64,000 nt of DNA from DASQBT01 sp049578545 (GTDB lineage Bacteria; Pseudomonadota; Gammaproteobacteria; Burkholderiales; Thiobacillaceae), in NCBI GenBank assembly GCA_049578545.1, contig JBAUMF010000093.1, positions 1-64,000 of the forward strand, written 5' to 3'. The notes below the pieces were generated by a model. The model was given only the letters and a program-made list of their open reading frames with translations, was not told the DNA's origin and searched no databases. Positions 43,302-53,069 of the stretch are shown piece by piece; positions within the stretch are counted from its first letter, which is position 1; each line of letters opens with the position of its first letter. The position numbers and the translations under genes were made by a program.

Positions 43302-44614
43302 GCCTGTCGATCCCTGTCAAGGCTCTTTCCTGGGCCGAAGGTGAGCCTGTCCTATCCGCTCTGCGCCGCGCAGTTTTTATCGAAGAACAAGGAGTTCCCG
43401 AAGAACTGGAATGGGACGGCGCGGATCGCCATGCCCTGCATTTCCTCGCCACGGTTGATAACAAACCGGTGGGCTGCGCCCGCCTGCTGCCTGATGGACA
43501 TGTCGGCCGCATGGCGGTATTGAACGAGTGGCGGGGCAGGGGAGTTGGACGGCGGCTAATGAAAGTCATCCTGATGGAGGCAGAAAAGCTCAGGCTCGGC
43601 CATCTTTTCCTCAACGCCCAGGCCCGGGCTGCGGGGTTTTATTTGAAATATGGTTTTAATCTGGTGGGCGGAGAATTTCCCGACGCCAACATCCCGCACG
43701 TACGCATGGAGAAAACTTTGGACAATTTCAGCGAAACCCTCAATGCCCGCTTTGGGCTGCCCGGCCAACTGCGCATCCAGGATGCCGCCCCCGGGATCCC
43801 GGTCATCGAAGTAACCACGCCGGATGCCATGGCACGTATTGCCGTGCAGGGAGGCCAGGTACTGGAATGGCAACCCAGGGGGCACAAGCCCGTGATCTGG
43901 ATTTCCAGGGCGGCGGTGTATCAGGCCGGCAAAGGCGTAAGGGGTGGTGTGCCCGTCTGCTGGCCCTGGTTTGGCGCAGGTGAGCAGGGCACGCCTGCCC
44001 ATGGCTTTGTCCGCACCCGCATGTGGGAAGTACGCGAAACCCGGGAAGATCTGGCAGCTACGGTGCTGGTGCGACTGGGCATCAAGGATGACGAATCGAC
44101 CCGGGCAATCTGGAATCATGCCTTTGACCTGGAACTGATCGTGACTGTGGGCGCAGCGCTGAAGATTGAACTCGTGACGCGCAATACCGGAACGTCCCCG
44201 TTTACCATCACCGATGCTTTGCACACGTATTTGCGCGTCGGCGATATCCACCAGACCCAGGTTACGGGACTGGAAGACACAAGCTACCTGGACAAGGTGG
44301 GGGACGTCAGACGTGCACAGCAGACCGGACCAATTGCATTCACCGGCGAAACCGATCGGGTTTACCAGAACACGACAGCGGACTGCCTGATCCATGACGT
44401 TGCATTGAGCCGCAAGATACGAATCGCGAAATCAGGCAGCACTTCAACTGTGGTCTGGAACCCATGGATCGACAAGGAAAAAACCTTTTCAGACATGGCG
44501 CCGGGCGAATATCGGGAAATGCTGTGCGTTGAAACCACCAATGCCGGCGAAGACGAGATCACGATCCCTGTCGGGGGCAAGCATAGCCTCGTTGCGTTTA
44601 TCGGCGTCGAGTAA
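43298..44614 (+). CDS. GNAT acetyltransferase fused to D-hexose-6-phosphate mutarotase
   Basis: A 438-residue two-domain protein. Residues 1-140 form a GNAT domain with FIEEQGVPEELEWDGAD and the acetyl-CoA loop MAVLNEWRGRGVGRRLM, as in ElaA/YjcF-type proteins. Residues 155-438 form an aldose-1-epimerase-like domain (YeaD family) with QVLEWQPRGHKPVIW, GGVPVCWPWFG, HGFVRTRMW and VVWNPW, expected to interconvert hexose-6-phosphate anomers. Neither half contains a stop or frame break. The start overlaps the ATM1 stop by 4 nt. The pairing is unusual and no shared pathway is evident. Confidence 0.9.
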   Translation: MSLSIPVKALSWAEGEPVLSALRRAVFIEEQGVPEELEWDGADRHALHFLATVDNKPVGCARLLPDGHVGRMAVLNEWRGRGVGRRLMKVILMEAEKLRLGHLFLNAQARAAGFYLKYGFNLVGGEFPDANIPHVRMEKTLDNFSETLNARFGLPGQLRIQDAAPGIPVIEVTTPDAMARIAVQGGQVLEWQPRGHKPVIWISRAAVYQAGKGVRGGVPVCWPWFGAGEQGTPAHGFVRTRMWEVRETREDLAATVLVRLGIKDDESTRAIWNHAFDLELIVTVGAALKIELVTRNTGTSPFTITDALHTYLRVGDIHQTQVTGLEDTSYLDKVGDVRRAQQTGPIAFTGETDRVYQNTTADCLIHDVALSRKIRIAKSGSTSTVVWNPWIDKEKTFSDMAPGEYREMLCVETTNAGEDEITIPVGGKHSLVAFIGVE

Positions 44615-44821
44615 GTGAAACTGCGCGCTCGGCGGAGTGCTTCTCCAGAGCTCCATAACCATGAGCCGTTTGGGACGCCAAGTCGCAGGATGGGCGCCTT
44701 TCCTGTCTTGTCGAAAGATCGTCATCTTCGCCTTCATCTCCCAAGTTTATTGCCGATATCCCATGGGAGGGGCCGGACTCCTGTCCAGTCCGGTGTAATC
44801 ATTTTCTAAAAGCCAAAGAAC

Positions 44822-47800
44822 GTGCTCAAAACTGACCAGGGCATCACCAAAGCCTCAGGTTCATCAGAATCCGACCTTGATCGGGCTTCAAACATTGTTG
44901 TTCCGCTCCCTGCTCAAACTATATCGGAGCTATTCCATCGTGAGCTGATTGACAGTATCGCCGACGCCATTTATATCCAGGACGAGCAGGGCCGTTTCCT
45001 GGATGTCAATGCGGGGGCGGTGGCCATGTACGGTTATCCCCGCGAGTATTTTATTGGCAAGACCCCGGGTCATCTGGCTGCACCTGGACGTAATGATTTG
45101 AACGCCTTGGCCCAGTTACATCAGAAAGCGCTAACCGGACAACCTCAACACCTGGAATTTTGGGGAATGCGGGCAAACGGCGAGCAGTTCCCCAAAGATG
45201 TAAGCCTCATGCCTACAACCTACGCGGGACACGCCGCAGTAGTCGCAGTAGGTCGAGATATCAGCAAACAGAAGCAGGCCGAGATGCAGGTTCACCGGCT
45301 TAACCGGTTGTATGCAGTCCTTGGCGGAATCAACGAAATCATTGTTCGTTGTCATGATGCAAAGACCCTGTTCAGGGAGGCTTGCCGAATCGCTGTGGAA
45401 GAGGGCGGGTTCCGCATGGCCTGGGTCGGGCTGGCAGATCCGGCCACAAAGAAAATCGTTCCTGAGGCTTACAGCGGCACCGCCGGCGACTATCTTGATC
45501 ACCTGCATATTTCCAGAACAGCGGATGCACGGGGACGTGGCCCCACAGGGCAGGCCTTCCGTCTGGGAAGATCTGTGGTGTGTAATGACATCGCAACGGA
45601 TGAGCGCATGGCCCCGTGGCGCGAGGATGCCCTGCATCTGGGTTATCGGGCATCCGCCGCGTTTCCAATTCGTGTTCGAGAAGATCTGCGCGCGATCTTT
45701 TCCCTCTATTCCGATATGGTGGATTTTTTCGACACAGAGGAAGTCCGCCTTCTTGAACGACTCACGCAAAACATAGGCTTTGCTCTGGAGGTCATTGACA
45801 TGGAATCTCGGCGTCTCGAAGCCGAGGAAATGCTCCTGATCAAGGAACGAGCGCTGTCGACCTCCATCAATGGCATTGCCATGGCCAACCTGGAAGGTCA
45901 TCTGACTTATGTAAACCAGGCTTTTCTTGACCTTTGGGGGTACGAAGGCGAGAAGGAGGTGTTGGGCCGGTCAACCCTTGAATTCTGGGCGTCACCCGAG
46001 CAGGCCAGTAAGGTCATTCAACAAATTTTCCTGACGGGGTCCGCCAGAGGCGATCTGACAGGCAGGCGCAAGGATGGAAACACCTTTACTGCACAAATGT
46101 CGGCAAACATGGTTACTGATCCCGCTGGCAAACCAATATGCATGCTGGGTGCGTTCATTGATATCTCAGAGCACAAGACGTCAGAAAGAATGATTCAGCG
46201 CGATCGGGAGCAACAGTCGATCTTGCGGGGGATGTTGGAAGCCGTGCTGAAGGGGGGAGCATTTGAGCAAACGCTGGATTATTGCCTGAAGCAGGTACTG
46301 GCCGTGTCCTGGCTTTCTCTCTTGCCCAAAGGGGGCATCTTCCTGATCGATGAAAATCGACAATCCCTGCGATTGACGGTGTCGCGGGACCTTTCCCCAA
46401 AGATCATGTCTCTTTGCGATCGCGTGCCCCTTGGCAAGTGCCACTGCGGGCGCGCGGCGGCGACCCGCCAGCTGCAATTCTCCCATTGTGTGGATGGGGG
46501 TCATGAGATCAGCTATCCAGGCATGGTCGACCATGGGCACTACAACATGCCCCTCCTGTCTGAGGGAGAGGTGCTCGGCGTGATGGTTCTTTATCTACCC
46601 CACGGCTTCAAGCGCGATCCAGCCAAGGAACAGTTTCTTTCCTCCGTAACCGATATTCTGGCTGGTTTCGTCAGGCGCAAACGGCATGAAGACAGTTTGC
46701 GGCTGTCTTCAGCTGTCATCAAGAGTACCCATGATGCGGTAATGATTACCGATCTCAATCGCCGCATTCTGAGCATCAACCCTTCATTCACGGAGATTAC
46801 CGGCTACACCGAGGCAGAAGCGATTGGACAGACGCCAAAGCTGCTCTACTCACAGCGGCACGACGATTCGTTCTATAGGCAAATGTGGACATCCATCGCC
46901 GACGCAGGCTACTGGCAGGGAGAAATATGGAATCGCCGCAAGAACGGTGAGTTATATCCCGAATGGCTAACCCTGAGCACGGTACGTGACGAGAAAGGGG
47001 AAGTCGTCAACTATGTAGGTGTGTTCAGCGACATCAGCCAGGTCAAGCAGGTTGAAGAGAGGCTGGAACGTCTTGCGCACTATGATGCCCTCACCGACTT
47101 GCCCAATCGTCTGCTCCTGCAGTCGCGTCTCAAGCACGCCGTCGAGCAGGCTCGGCGCGATCATCGAAGCCTGGCGGTGTTATTTCTGGATCTTGATCGG
47201 TTCAAACACGTCAATGACAGCCTCGGCCACCCGGCTGGAGACGAATTACTCCAGATCGTGGCCAAGCGCCTTCTTAGCCGCTTGCGCGAAGTGGACACCC
47301 TCGCTCGTGTAGGAGGTGACGAGTTCGTTGTCCTGCTCGAATCTCTCGTTGATCCCAATGACGCAGCCAATCTCGCTCAAGCCCTGATCAAGTTGATCAA
47401 GGAACCCATCTATCTAAATGGAGGCAGGGAGGTCTATGTCGGGGCGAGTGTAGGCATCAGTATCTTTCCGGAAGATGGCAGCAGTGCAGAACAGCTGATC
47501 CGCAACGCCGATACGGCGATGTACCAGGCCAAGGAGGGCGGACGCGGCACTTTCCATTACTACACGGAGGCCATGACCCGCCGGGTCGAGCACAGACTCG
47601 ACCTGGAAGCTCGATTGCGTCGCGCATTGACGCAGAACGAATTCATTCTCCACTATCAACCCTTGATATCGCTAGCCGATGGCCGGTGCAAGGGGGTAGA
47701 GGCTCTGGTGCGCTGGAATGATGCAGATGCCGGCCTGGTCTCACCCGGTCAGTTTATTCCCCTTGCTGAGGAAACCGGGCTTATTCTGCCGCTGGGGGAA

Positions 47801-48388
47801 TGGGTATTGCAAACGGCCTGTCGGCAGTTCAAAGCCTGGCGCGATGCGGGTCTGTACCTGGAAACCATCGCAATCAACCTGTCTCCCACCCAGTTCAAGC
47901 AATCGGACATACGCAAGCGCATAGCCGCTTGTCTGGCCGAAAGTGGATTGCCCCCTTCCTGCCTTGAGCTGGAAATAACCGAGAGCGCAATTATGGAACA
48001 GGGACCTGGTGCCATCCTGAAACTCGCCGCGCTCAAGGATTTGGGGGTACGTATTGCCATTGACGACTTCGGCACCGGTTATTCCTCACTTGCCTATTTG
48101 AAGGATTTCCCTATCGATAAACTCAAGATTGACCAAAGCTTTGTCAGGGACATTCCAAAGAATTCTGCAACGGCTGAAATTGCAGCCATCATTATCGCCA
48201 TGGCCAAGACCTTGAAGCTCGAGTCATTGGCTGAGGGCGTTGAACTGCAGGAACAACTCCTGTTTCTCAAGAGCAAGGGTTGTGATTCCTGCCAGGGATA
48301 CCTGTTCAGCCGGCCGGTTCCAGCAGAAACGATACCGGTCCTCCTGAAATACGGGAGAAAAGGTCTTGTTCTCGCACCGAATAACTGA
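44822..48388 (+). CDS. Multi-sensor PAS/GAF diguanylate cyclase-phosphodiesterase (GGDEF+EAL)
   Basis: This 1188-residue cytoplasmic protein has no membrane segment. The order is PAS (about 38-150), GAF (about 175-325), PAS (about 340-455), GAF-like with a CHCGRAA site (about 470-620), PAS (about 635-750), GGDEF (about 760-920) and EAL (about 930-1180). The GGDEF loop is intact (RVGGDEFVV near 830), and the EAL half has EALVRW, NLSPTQFK, LEITESAIM and DDFGTGYSSLAYL. Both cyclic-di-GMP synthesis and breakdown could therefore occur. The Cys-x-Cys segment in the second GAF could bind a metal or haem. Start is GTG 44822. Confidence 0.94.
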   Translation: MLKTDQGITKASGSSESDLDRASNIVVPLPAQTISELFHRELIDSIADAIYIQDEQGRFLDVNAGAVAMYGYPREYFIGKTPGHLAAPGRNDLNALAQLHQKALTGQPQHLEFWGMRANGEQFPKDVSLMPTTYAGHAAVVAVGRDISKQKQAEMQVHRLNRLYAVLGGINEIIVRCHDAKTLFREACRIAVEEGGFRMAWVGLADPATKKIVPEAYSGTAGDYLDHLHISRTADARGRGPTGQAFRLGRSVVCNDIATDERMAPWREDALHLGYRASAAFPIRVREDLRAIFSLYSDMVDFFDTEEVRLLERLTQNIGFALEVIDMESRRLEAEEMLLIKERALSTSINGIAMANLEGHLTYVNQAFLDLWGYEGEKEVLGRSTLEFWASPEQASKVIQQIFLTGSARGDLTGRRKDGNTFTAQMSANMVTDPAGKPICMLGAFIDISEHKTSERMIQRDREQQSILRGMLEAVLKGGAFEQTLDYCLKQVLAVSWLSLLPKGGIFLIDENRQSLRLTVSRDLSPKIMSLCDRVPLGKCHCGRAAATRQLQFSHCVDGGHEISYPGMVDHGHYNMPLLSEGEVLGVMVLYLPHGFKRDPAKEQFLSSVTDILAGFVRRKRHEDSLRLSSAVIKSTHDAVMITDLNRRILSINPSFTEITGYTEAEAIGQTPKLLYSQRHDDSFYRQMWTSIADAGYWQGEIWNRRKNGELYPEWLTLSTVRDEKGEVVNYVGVFSDISQVKQVEERLERLAHYDALTDLPNRLLLQSRLKHAVEQARRDHRSLAVLFLDLDRFKHVNDSLGHPAGDELLQIVAKRLLSRLREVDTLARVGGDEFVVLLESLVDPNDAANLAQALIKLIKEPIYLNGGREVYVGASVGISIFPEDGSSAEQLIRNADTAMYQAKEGGRGTFHYYTEAMTRRVEHRLDLEARLRRALTQNEFILHYQPLISLADGRCKGVEALVRWNDADAGLVSPGQFIPLAEETGLILPLGEWVLQTACRQFKAWRDAGLYLETIAINLSPTQFKQSDIRKRIAACLAESGLPPSCLELEITESAIMEQGPGAILKLAALKDLGVRIAIDDFGTGYSSLAYLKDFPIDKLKIDQSFVRDIPKNSATAEIAAIIIAMAKTLKLESLAEGVELQEQLLFLKSKGCDSCQGYLFSRPVPAETIPVLLKYGRKGLVLAPNN

Positions 48389-48675
48389 GGGATGTTTTCC
48401 AAATCGGTCGAAGCGAAGGCATGACCGCCTGGTTCGGACAGATGGATACTCTGCTTGAAGGACGATGCTGTTCCTATAGGGCCTGGTCCATGGGTCAAGG
48501 CGGGGAATTCAACGACGCAACGAACCCGTGAGGCTTCGCCAAGACTGGAAACCTGTGCAGTCTCTCTCAGCCGAAGAGGCACAATTACGCAGCTGTGAGC
48601 CAGCGACAGCACGTTCTGAATCAAGCCGGGATGGGGGGATAACCCACGCCGCCCGAGCGTAAGGTAATCGTATTC

Positions 48676-49764
48676 ATGCGTTTCATCCTGGTCTTTCTCC
48701 TGTACGGCGGCATTCAGATCTACTTTGCGACCAAGGCCGTTCATGCCTTCAATCTCGCAAGGTGGGGCTGGGTGCTGGCCATGGCCTGGGCATTGTTAAT
48801 GACAGCCGGTCCGCTATTGCAATGGCGACTGGAACGTTGCGCAAATTGCCATATTCTCGCCGTCAGCAGCGCCTGGATAGTGTTCGGCTGGATGGGGTTT
48901 TCCTTTCTCTTCATCTGGCTCGGCCTGGCGATGGATCTTTATAGCTTGGCAGCGCGCGTGGCAATCCTGCCGGTGCCAGCGGCTCGCCCTGCATTCCTGG
49001 TAGTAGCGTCGCTGACCATGTTGTTGTGGAGTGCCGGTTTCTATTCCGCAAGGCATCCCAGAGTGGAGCGGGTAACGATCTACTCGGACAAACTTCCTCC
49101 TGGTCAAAGCCTGCGAATTGCGCAGATTTCTGACCTGCATCTGGGCATACTTATCGGGAAACAACGGCTCGACTCCATCCTGCAGCAGCTCAAGGAACTT
49201 CAACCCGATATACTGGTTTCTACAGGCGATCTGGTTGACGCTGAAGCCCATTATCTGGATGGCCTGTCGTCGCGTTTTGCAGCCTACCGCCCTCGTTATG
49301 GCAAATTTGCCATCACAGGAAACCATGAGCGCTACGCGGGGCTGGAGCACGCACTGGATTTCCATGTTCGCTCCGGCTTTAAAGTGCTGCGATGGAAATC
49401 TGTGGATGTGACTGAAGCAGTCACACTGGTCGGTGTTGACGACCCGGCCGTGCGCGCAAGTAAAACAGACGAAGTGAACATACTGTCCACTATTCCTGCC
49501 AACCGCTTTGTTGTACTGCTCAAGCACCAGCCTGTCATCAACCCTCAGTCCCGCTTTGACCTGCAACTCTCTGGACACACTCACAATGGCCAGATCTTTC
49601 CTTTTGGACTGTTGGTCAAGACAATTTATCCCATGAATAACGGCCGCTATGACTTACCTAATGGCAGCCAGCTCTATGTCAGTCGTGGAACCGGTACCTG
49701 GGGACCGCCTATCCGCATTCTGTCTCCGCCTGAAATCACCCTGATCGAATTGAAAAGTCGGTAG
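48676..49764 (+). CDS. Membrane-anchored metallophosphoesterase (YaeI-like)
   Basis: The 362-residue protein has four N-terminal hydrophobic helices (1-125) and a calcineurin-like phosphoesterase domain with all metal motifs: DLHLG, STGDLVD, GNHERY and SGHTHNGQIFPFG. Related proteins (YaeI, YkuE) act on lipid A or undecaprenyl/phospholipid-type substrates at the membrane. No co-directional partner is close. It is preceded by a 287-nt gap with no gene. Confidence 0.9.
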   Translation: MRFILVFLLYGGIQIYFATKAVHAFNLARWGWVLAMAWALLMTAGPLLQWRLERCANCHILAVSSAWIVFGWMGFSFLFIWLGLAMDLYSLAARVAILPVPAARPAFLVVASLTMLLWSAGFYSARHPRVERVTIYSDKLPPGQSLRIAQISDLHLGILIGKQRLDSILQQLKELQPDILVSTGDLVDAEAHYLDGLSSRFAAYRPRYGKFAITGNHERYAGLEHALDFHVRSGFKVLRWKSVDVTEAVTLVGVDDPAVRASKTDEVNILSTIPANRFVVLLKHQPVINPQSRFDLQLSGHTHNGQIFPFGLLVKTIYPMNNGRYDLPNGSQLYVSRGTGTWGPPIRILSPPEITLIELKSR

Positions 49765-49856
49765 GGCCGGTTCAAGGCGCTCAGCGTTTGGTTGGCGCTT
49801 ATGCTGGCGATGAGGTGCCACTGATTAAGGGCATCACATGAACAAGACGAAAGTGA

Positions 49857-49876
49857 CCGGAAAAGCGCATTTCCGG
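49857..49876. terminator. Perfect hairpin between metallophosphoesterase and arginase genes
   Basis: CCGGAAA (49857-49863) pairs with TTTCCGG (49870-49876) around AGCGCA. No T-run follows, so it may be a weak terminator or processing signal. Confidence 0.4.
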
Positions 49877-49935
49877 CCCGCAACAAATATGCTTCGTGTG
49901 AACCTTCATGCAACTTTACTCAGACATAATGAATC

Positions 49936-50832
49936 ATGGCTTTTGACTTGAATCACGCTGGTCGTCGTTGCAGGGTGCTAGGTGCGGCATCCGGATTGGG
50001 TTTTACCGACCACGGTTGTGCCTTGGCCCCGGACAGGCTTCGGCAGGCAGGCAGCAAGCTCTTGTTGAGCGCTGGCGGAACCCTCGATTGGGAAGGGATC
50101 ATCCGGGTTAGTGATACGGTGGATGGCACACCACTTGGAGCCGTGTCCCGTTTCAACCATCGTCTTGCCCAGCGGGTCGACACCGTTGCGCAGGATAGCA
50201 ATCTGCTCACCGTGATTGGCGGCGATCATTCCATTGCACCCGGGACCTGGGCCGGCGTGCGTCATGCACTCGGCGGGCCGCTGGGCCTGATCTGGATCGA
50301 TGCCCACCCCGATGCACAAACTCCGGAGACCACACACACCGGAAATATTCACGGCATGCCACTGGCCGCTCTGCTGGGCCAGGGGCCAGGACAGCTGATC
50401 GACGTACTGGGCGATGTACCGATCGTCAACCCCGCCCACGTCATCGTAATCGGGGTGCGCGCGGTTGAACCGGAGGAGATGGCATTGCTCAGCAAGCTGG
50501 GTGTTCGGGTGGTTGAAATGGGTAAGGTCGTACAACGCGGGTTGGCGAGTGTGCTGATGGAAGCGGTGGAGATTGTCACCCGGGGCACAGCAGGATTCGG
50601 CATCAGTCTCGACATGGATGTAATTGATCCTTCAGCTGCGCCGGGCGTAAACAAGCCGGTACCTGGTGGCATCCTGGCAGACGGCTTGATTGAGGTCCTG
50701 CGTGTCGTGCGCCGCGATGTTCGGCTCAAGGCAGTGGAGATTGTCGAATTCAACCCGAGCCTGGATCGCGACGGGCGCACTCTGCATTTGCTGCTCAATC
50801 TGCTGGCCGCGCTCGTGTCCGATGTGGATTGA
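49936..50832 (+). CDS. rocF: Arginase
   Basis: The 298-residue ureohydrolase has every manganese ligand motif: GGDHSIAPGTW, IDAHPDAQTPETTHTGNIHGMP, SLDMDVIDPSAAPGV and EIVEFNP. The N-TxxTGN-HG arrangement is that of true arginase and not agmatinase. It converts arginine to ornithine and urea. The second ligand motif reads DAHPDAQ where DAHTDIN is commoner, but the two Asp and the His are conserved. The gene stands alone, with no urease or ornithine genes nearby. Confidence 0.92.
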   Translation: MAFDLNHAGRRCRVLGAASGLGFTDHGCALAPDRLRQAGSKLLLSAGGTLDWEGIIRVSDTVDGTPLGAVSRFNHRLAQRVDTVAQDSNLLTVIGGDHSIAPGTWAGVRHALGGPLGLIWIDAHPDAQTPETTHTGNIHGMPLAALLGQGPGQLIDVLGDVPIVNPAHVIVIGVRAVEPEEMALLSKLGVRVVEMGKVVQRGLASVLMEAVEIVTRGTAGFGISLDMDVIDPSAAPGVNKPVPGGILADGLIEVLRVVRRDVRLKAVEIVEFNPSLDRDGRTLHLLLNLLAALVSDVD

Positions 50833-50924
50833 GCGGATTCGCTCCTGCTGGAACAGCGATTCTGCCCCCGCATATGAGATCCGCGGGCGATGCTGCGCAG
50901 ACTCGATCTGACTACTTGGGCGCG

Positions 50925-51458
50925 CTATTTTAGATAGTTGCCCACCAGTTCAGCATGAGCAAGGACATGTCCCTTCATCGCCTGTTCCAGCCTGGCCTTG
51001 CTTACCTTGCCCAGATCCGGCAGGGCGACGTCCAGTGCATAAAGCTTGTGAAAATAGCGGTGGCGTCCAATCGGAGGGCAAGGGCCGCCATAGCCGGTAC
51101 GCCCCCAGTCATTCAAACCTTCCAGCGTGCCAGGGGGCAGATTCCTCACTCCTTCAGCCAATCCGAGAGTGGTTGGCGGAAGATTGTAGAGAACCCAATG
51201 TACCCAGGTCATGCGCGGAGCCGCTGGATCGGGTGCATCCGGATCGTCCACGATGAGTGCCAGACTTTTTGTACCAGCTGGCATTCCCGACCAGGACAGG
51301 GGAGGGGAGACATCCTGGCCCGTACAGGTGTGCTTGGCAGGGATGGGGCTGTTGTGCGCAAAGGCATTCGATGTGATCTGCATCCTGTTTACCTCCTGTG
51401 CTGAAAAGGCTGAGCCAAAGACGACGCAAGCGATAGGAAACCAACGAAATCTGCTCAT
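50925..51458 (-). CDS. Exported YbhB/YbcL-type PEBP (Raf-kinase-inhibitor-like) protein
   Basis: The 177-residue protein has a signal-like N-terminus (WFPIACVVFGSAFSA) and the PEBP core: HTCTGQDVSPPLSW, LIVDDPDAPDP, TWVHWVLYNLPP, GGPCPPIGRHRYFHKLYALD. The ligand-pocket Asp, His and DPDAP motif are complete. Bacterial members have no settled role. A start at the internal Met26 would give a cytosolic form. Convergent with arginase. Confidence 0.9.
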   Translation of the reverse strand: MSRFRWFPIACVVFGSAFSAQEVNRMQITSNAFAHNSPIPAKHTCTGQDVSPPLSWSGMPAGTKSLALIVDDPDAPDPAAPRMTWVHWVLYNLPPTTLGLAEGVRNLPPGTLEGLNDWGRTGYGGPCPPIGRHRYFHKLYALDVALPDLGKVSKARLEQAMKGHVLAHAELVGNYLK

Positions 51459-51773
51459 CTGTCATGTCTCTGCGAACAAAACTCTCTACCCAGTTTAGCC
51501 GATAGGAGAGACGAAGACTGGATGGGTTGCTTCAAGCGCAAGAACTTAAATGAAGTGGATTTGGATGAATCCGGGAAAGGGGGTAACCACTCGGACCTGA
51601 TCGTTTTCTCACCCGAACTCGTGCCGGACTGATCGCCTTGAAGGCCAGAAAAATTGGGGACGAGCCGCGGCAGCATCTGCACGGGCTGCCGATCGATCCA
51701 ATTTCAGACTGCCATAGGCAGGAATGCAAGGAGCAAGTTCTGCGGGCGGGTCTTCTCTGAATCACCCGCTTTT
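51459..51773. other. Gap between PEBP gene and HU terminator, no gene
   Basis: Open frames on the minus strand (for example 51532-51765) are short, without ribosome-binding sites or family resemblance. No repeats were seen. Confidence 0.45.
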
Positions 51774-51809
51774 GCAGACGTGGCCCACCTGGAGGGGCGG
51801 CACGTCTGC
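51774..51809 (-). terminator. Hairpin downstream of HU gene
   Basis: GCAGACGTG (51774-51782) and CACGTCTGC (51801-51809) form a perfect 9-bp stem that can extend inward with GCCC/GGGC pairing. Read on the minus strand it follows the HU stop by 11 nt and is trailed by AAAAGC, so it is probably a processing or weak termination signal. Confidence 0.55.
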
Positions 51810-51819
51810 TCTTGTCACA

Positions 51820-52116
51820 TTATTTCTTTTTTGCAGCTTTCTTGCCGGCGACGGCGGCTTTGAAGCCAGCACCTGCGGTGAAGCGGGGCACGGTGGTGGC
51901 AGGAATCTTGAGCTCTTTACCGGTCTGCGGGTTGCGGCCTGTGCGTGCGGCGCGCTTGGAAGACTTGAAGGTGCCAAAGCCGACGAGGGTAACGTTATCA
52001 CCCTTGGCGACAGCCTTGACCACAGCGTTGATCATTGCATCGAGTGCCTTGCCTGCCGCGGCTTTGCTGATATCTGCTTCCTTGGCTGCGACTTCAATCA
52101 TTTCAGATTTGTTCAT
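51820..52116 (-). CDS. HU-family nucleoid protein
   Basis: The 98-residue protein has the HU fold: MNKSEMIEVAAKEADISKAAAGKALDAMI, GFGTFKSSKRAARTGRNPQTG (DNA-binding arm with RNPQTG) and PRFTAGAGFKAAV. An extra Lys/Ala tail (AGKKAAKKK) follows, as in HU variants with basic C-termini. It bends and compacts DNA. I start at 52116, the standard HU start. The open frame continues upstream to 52248 without conservation. A hairpin lies behind the stop. Confidence 0.95.
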   Translation of the reverse strand: MNKSEMIEVAAKEADISKAAAGKALDAMINAVVKAVAKGDNVTLVGFGTFKSSKRAARTGRNPQTGKELKIPATTVPRFTAGAGFKAAVAGKKAAKKK

Positions 52117-52278
52117 AAATACCCCTTTGGTTGGTTGCGGAATCGTGATGCTACCAGTGTTTGGCGACTTTGTGCCCAGAAAATTGTGTATCTGTTCCAG
52201 TTTTTTTGAGGCCAGTGTAGCCTGAGTCAAAACATGGCGGCCCCGCACAGAGGCCGGCTGATATAGTGCGTCAAACCG

Positions 52279-52785
52279 TCAGGGAAACGCCGGAATGCTT
52301 GGTTCCGTGCCACCGCATTCAGCATCAGGGTGGTGACTCTTGACCAGTGCCTCGATTTCCTCGACGCGATGCTTGGGAACATCGATCATGAACAGGAACT
52401 GACCTTTCTCCATGGCCTCCTCGAACTGCTTGAGCCGGCGGTTCCCAACGCTGCTTCCGAGCATACTCGATATCCATGCGCCGAAGCCGGCTCCCGCAAG
52501 GGATATCCCCAGAACTGCTCCACCGGCGAGCACCAGCCCCCCCGGCAATGCCACCGCGACAAGCCCGGCGAGGATTCCCATGAGACCGCCCACGGCCAGG
52601 CCTTGCTCTAGCGCAGGAATGAAATCAGTCTTTTGCAGATACGTTGCCTTGGGCAAATCTTCCAGCGCCGTGCCTCGCTTCGCCATAACATGGATGTGGC
52701 GTTCCTCGATTCTTGCCAGCAATAGCTCATCGACGATCTTCTTGGAGATCTCAATATTCGGTGCCAGGAAATAGATCCGTCTCAT
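52279..52785 (-). CDS. DUF1269-type membrane protein
   Basis: The 168-residue protein has a soluble N-terminal part (MRRIYFLAPNIEISKKIVDELLLARIEE), a glycine-rich double hydrophobic segment (about 62-105, ALEQGLAVGGLMGILAGLVAVALPGG and LGISLAGAGFGAWISSMLG) and a C-terminal helix with FLFMIDVPKHRVEEIE. This matches DUF1269/DUF3341-like small membrane proteins of unknown role. A textbook GGAGG lies 7 nt before ATG. It stands alone, upstream of HU in the same direction. Confidence 0.8.
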   Translation of the reverse strand: MRRIYFLAPNIEISKKIVDELLLARIEERHIHVMAKRGTALEDLPKATYLQKTDFIPALEQGLAVGGLMGILAGLVAVALPGGLVLAGGAVLGISLAGAGFGAWISSMLGSSVGNRRLKQFEEAMEKGQFLFMIDVPKHRVEEIEALVKSHHPDAECGGTEPSIPAFP

Positions 52786-53069
52786 GGTTGTTCCTCCGTC
52801 GTTGATTTGAGTGATGCAATCGAATCAGGGGCCTTGTCGAACCCGATGGGGAATTAGGCTACATCTTCTCAGCCAATGCCGCTAGTGTCAGTTGAGGAAC
52901 GTGAAGGGCACAGTCGGGCCACGGACCGAGCGCTGCCACCCCAACTGTTGTCAGATGCATTGGGGCTGCGCAGCCAGCAGCAGGTCATCCTTGCGCAAAC
53001 TTGGGCTATCCAACAAGCGGTCATCCATGGCAAACAGCGGTTCCATGAGCCCTGGAAACTGGAACTTGC

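Noticed and set aside
52876..53069. N-terminal part of the open frame joined to the ABC-2 permease fragment
   Set aside because: It does not resemble a transporter or any family I know, so it is not counted as part of the remnant.
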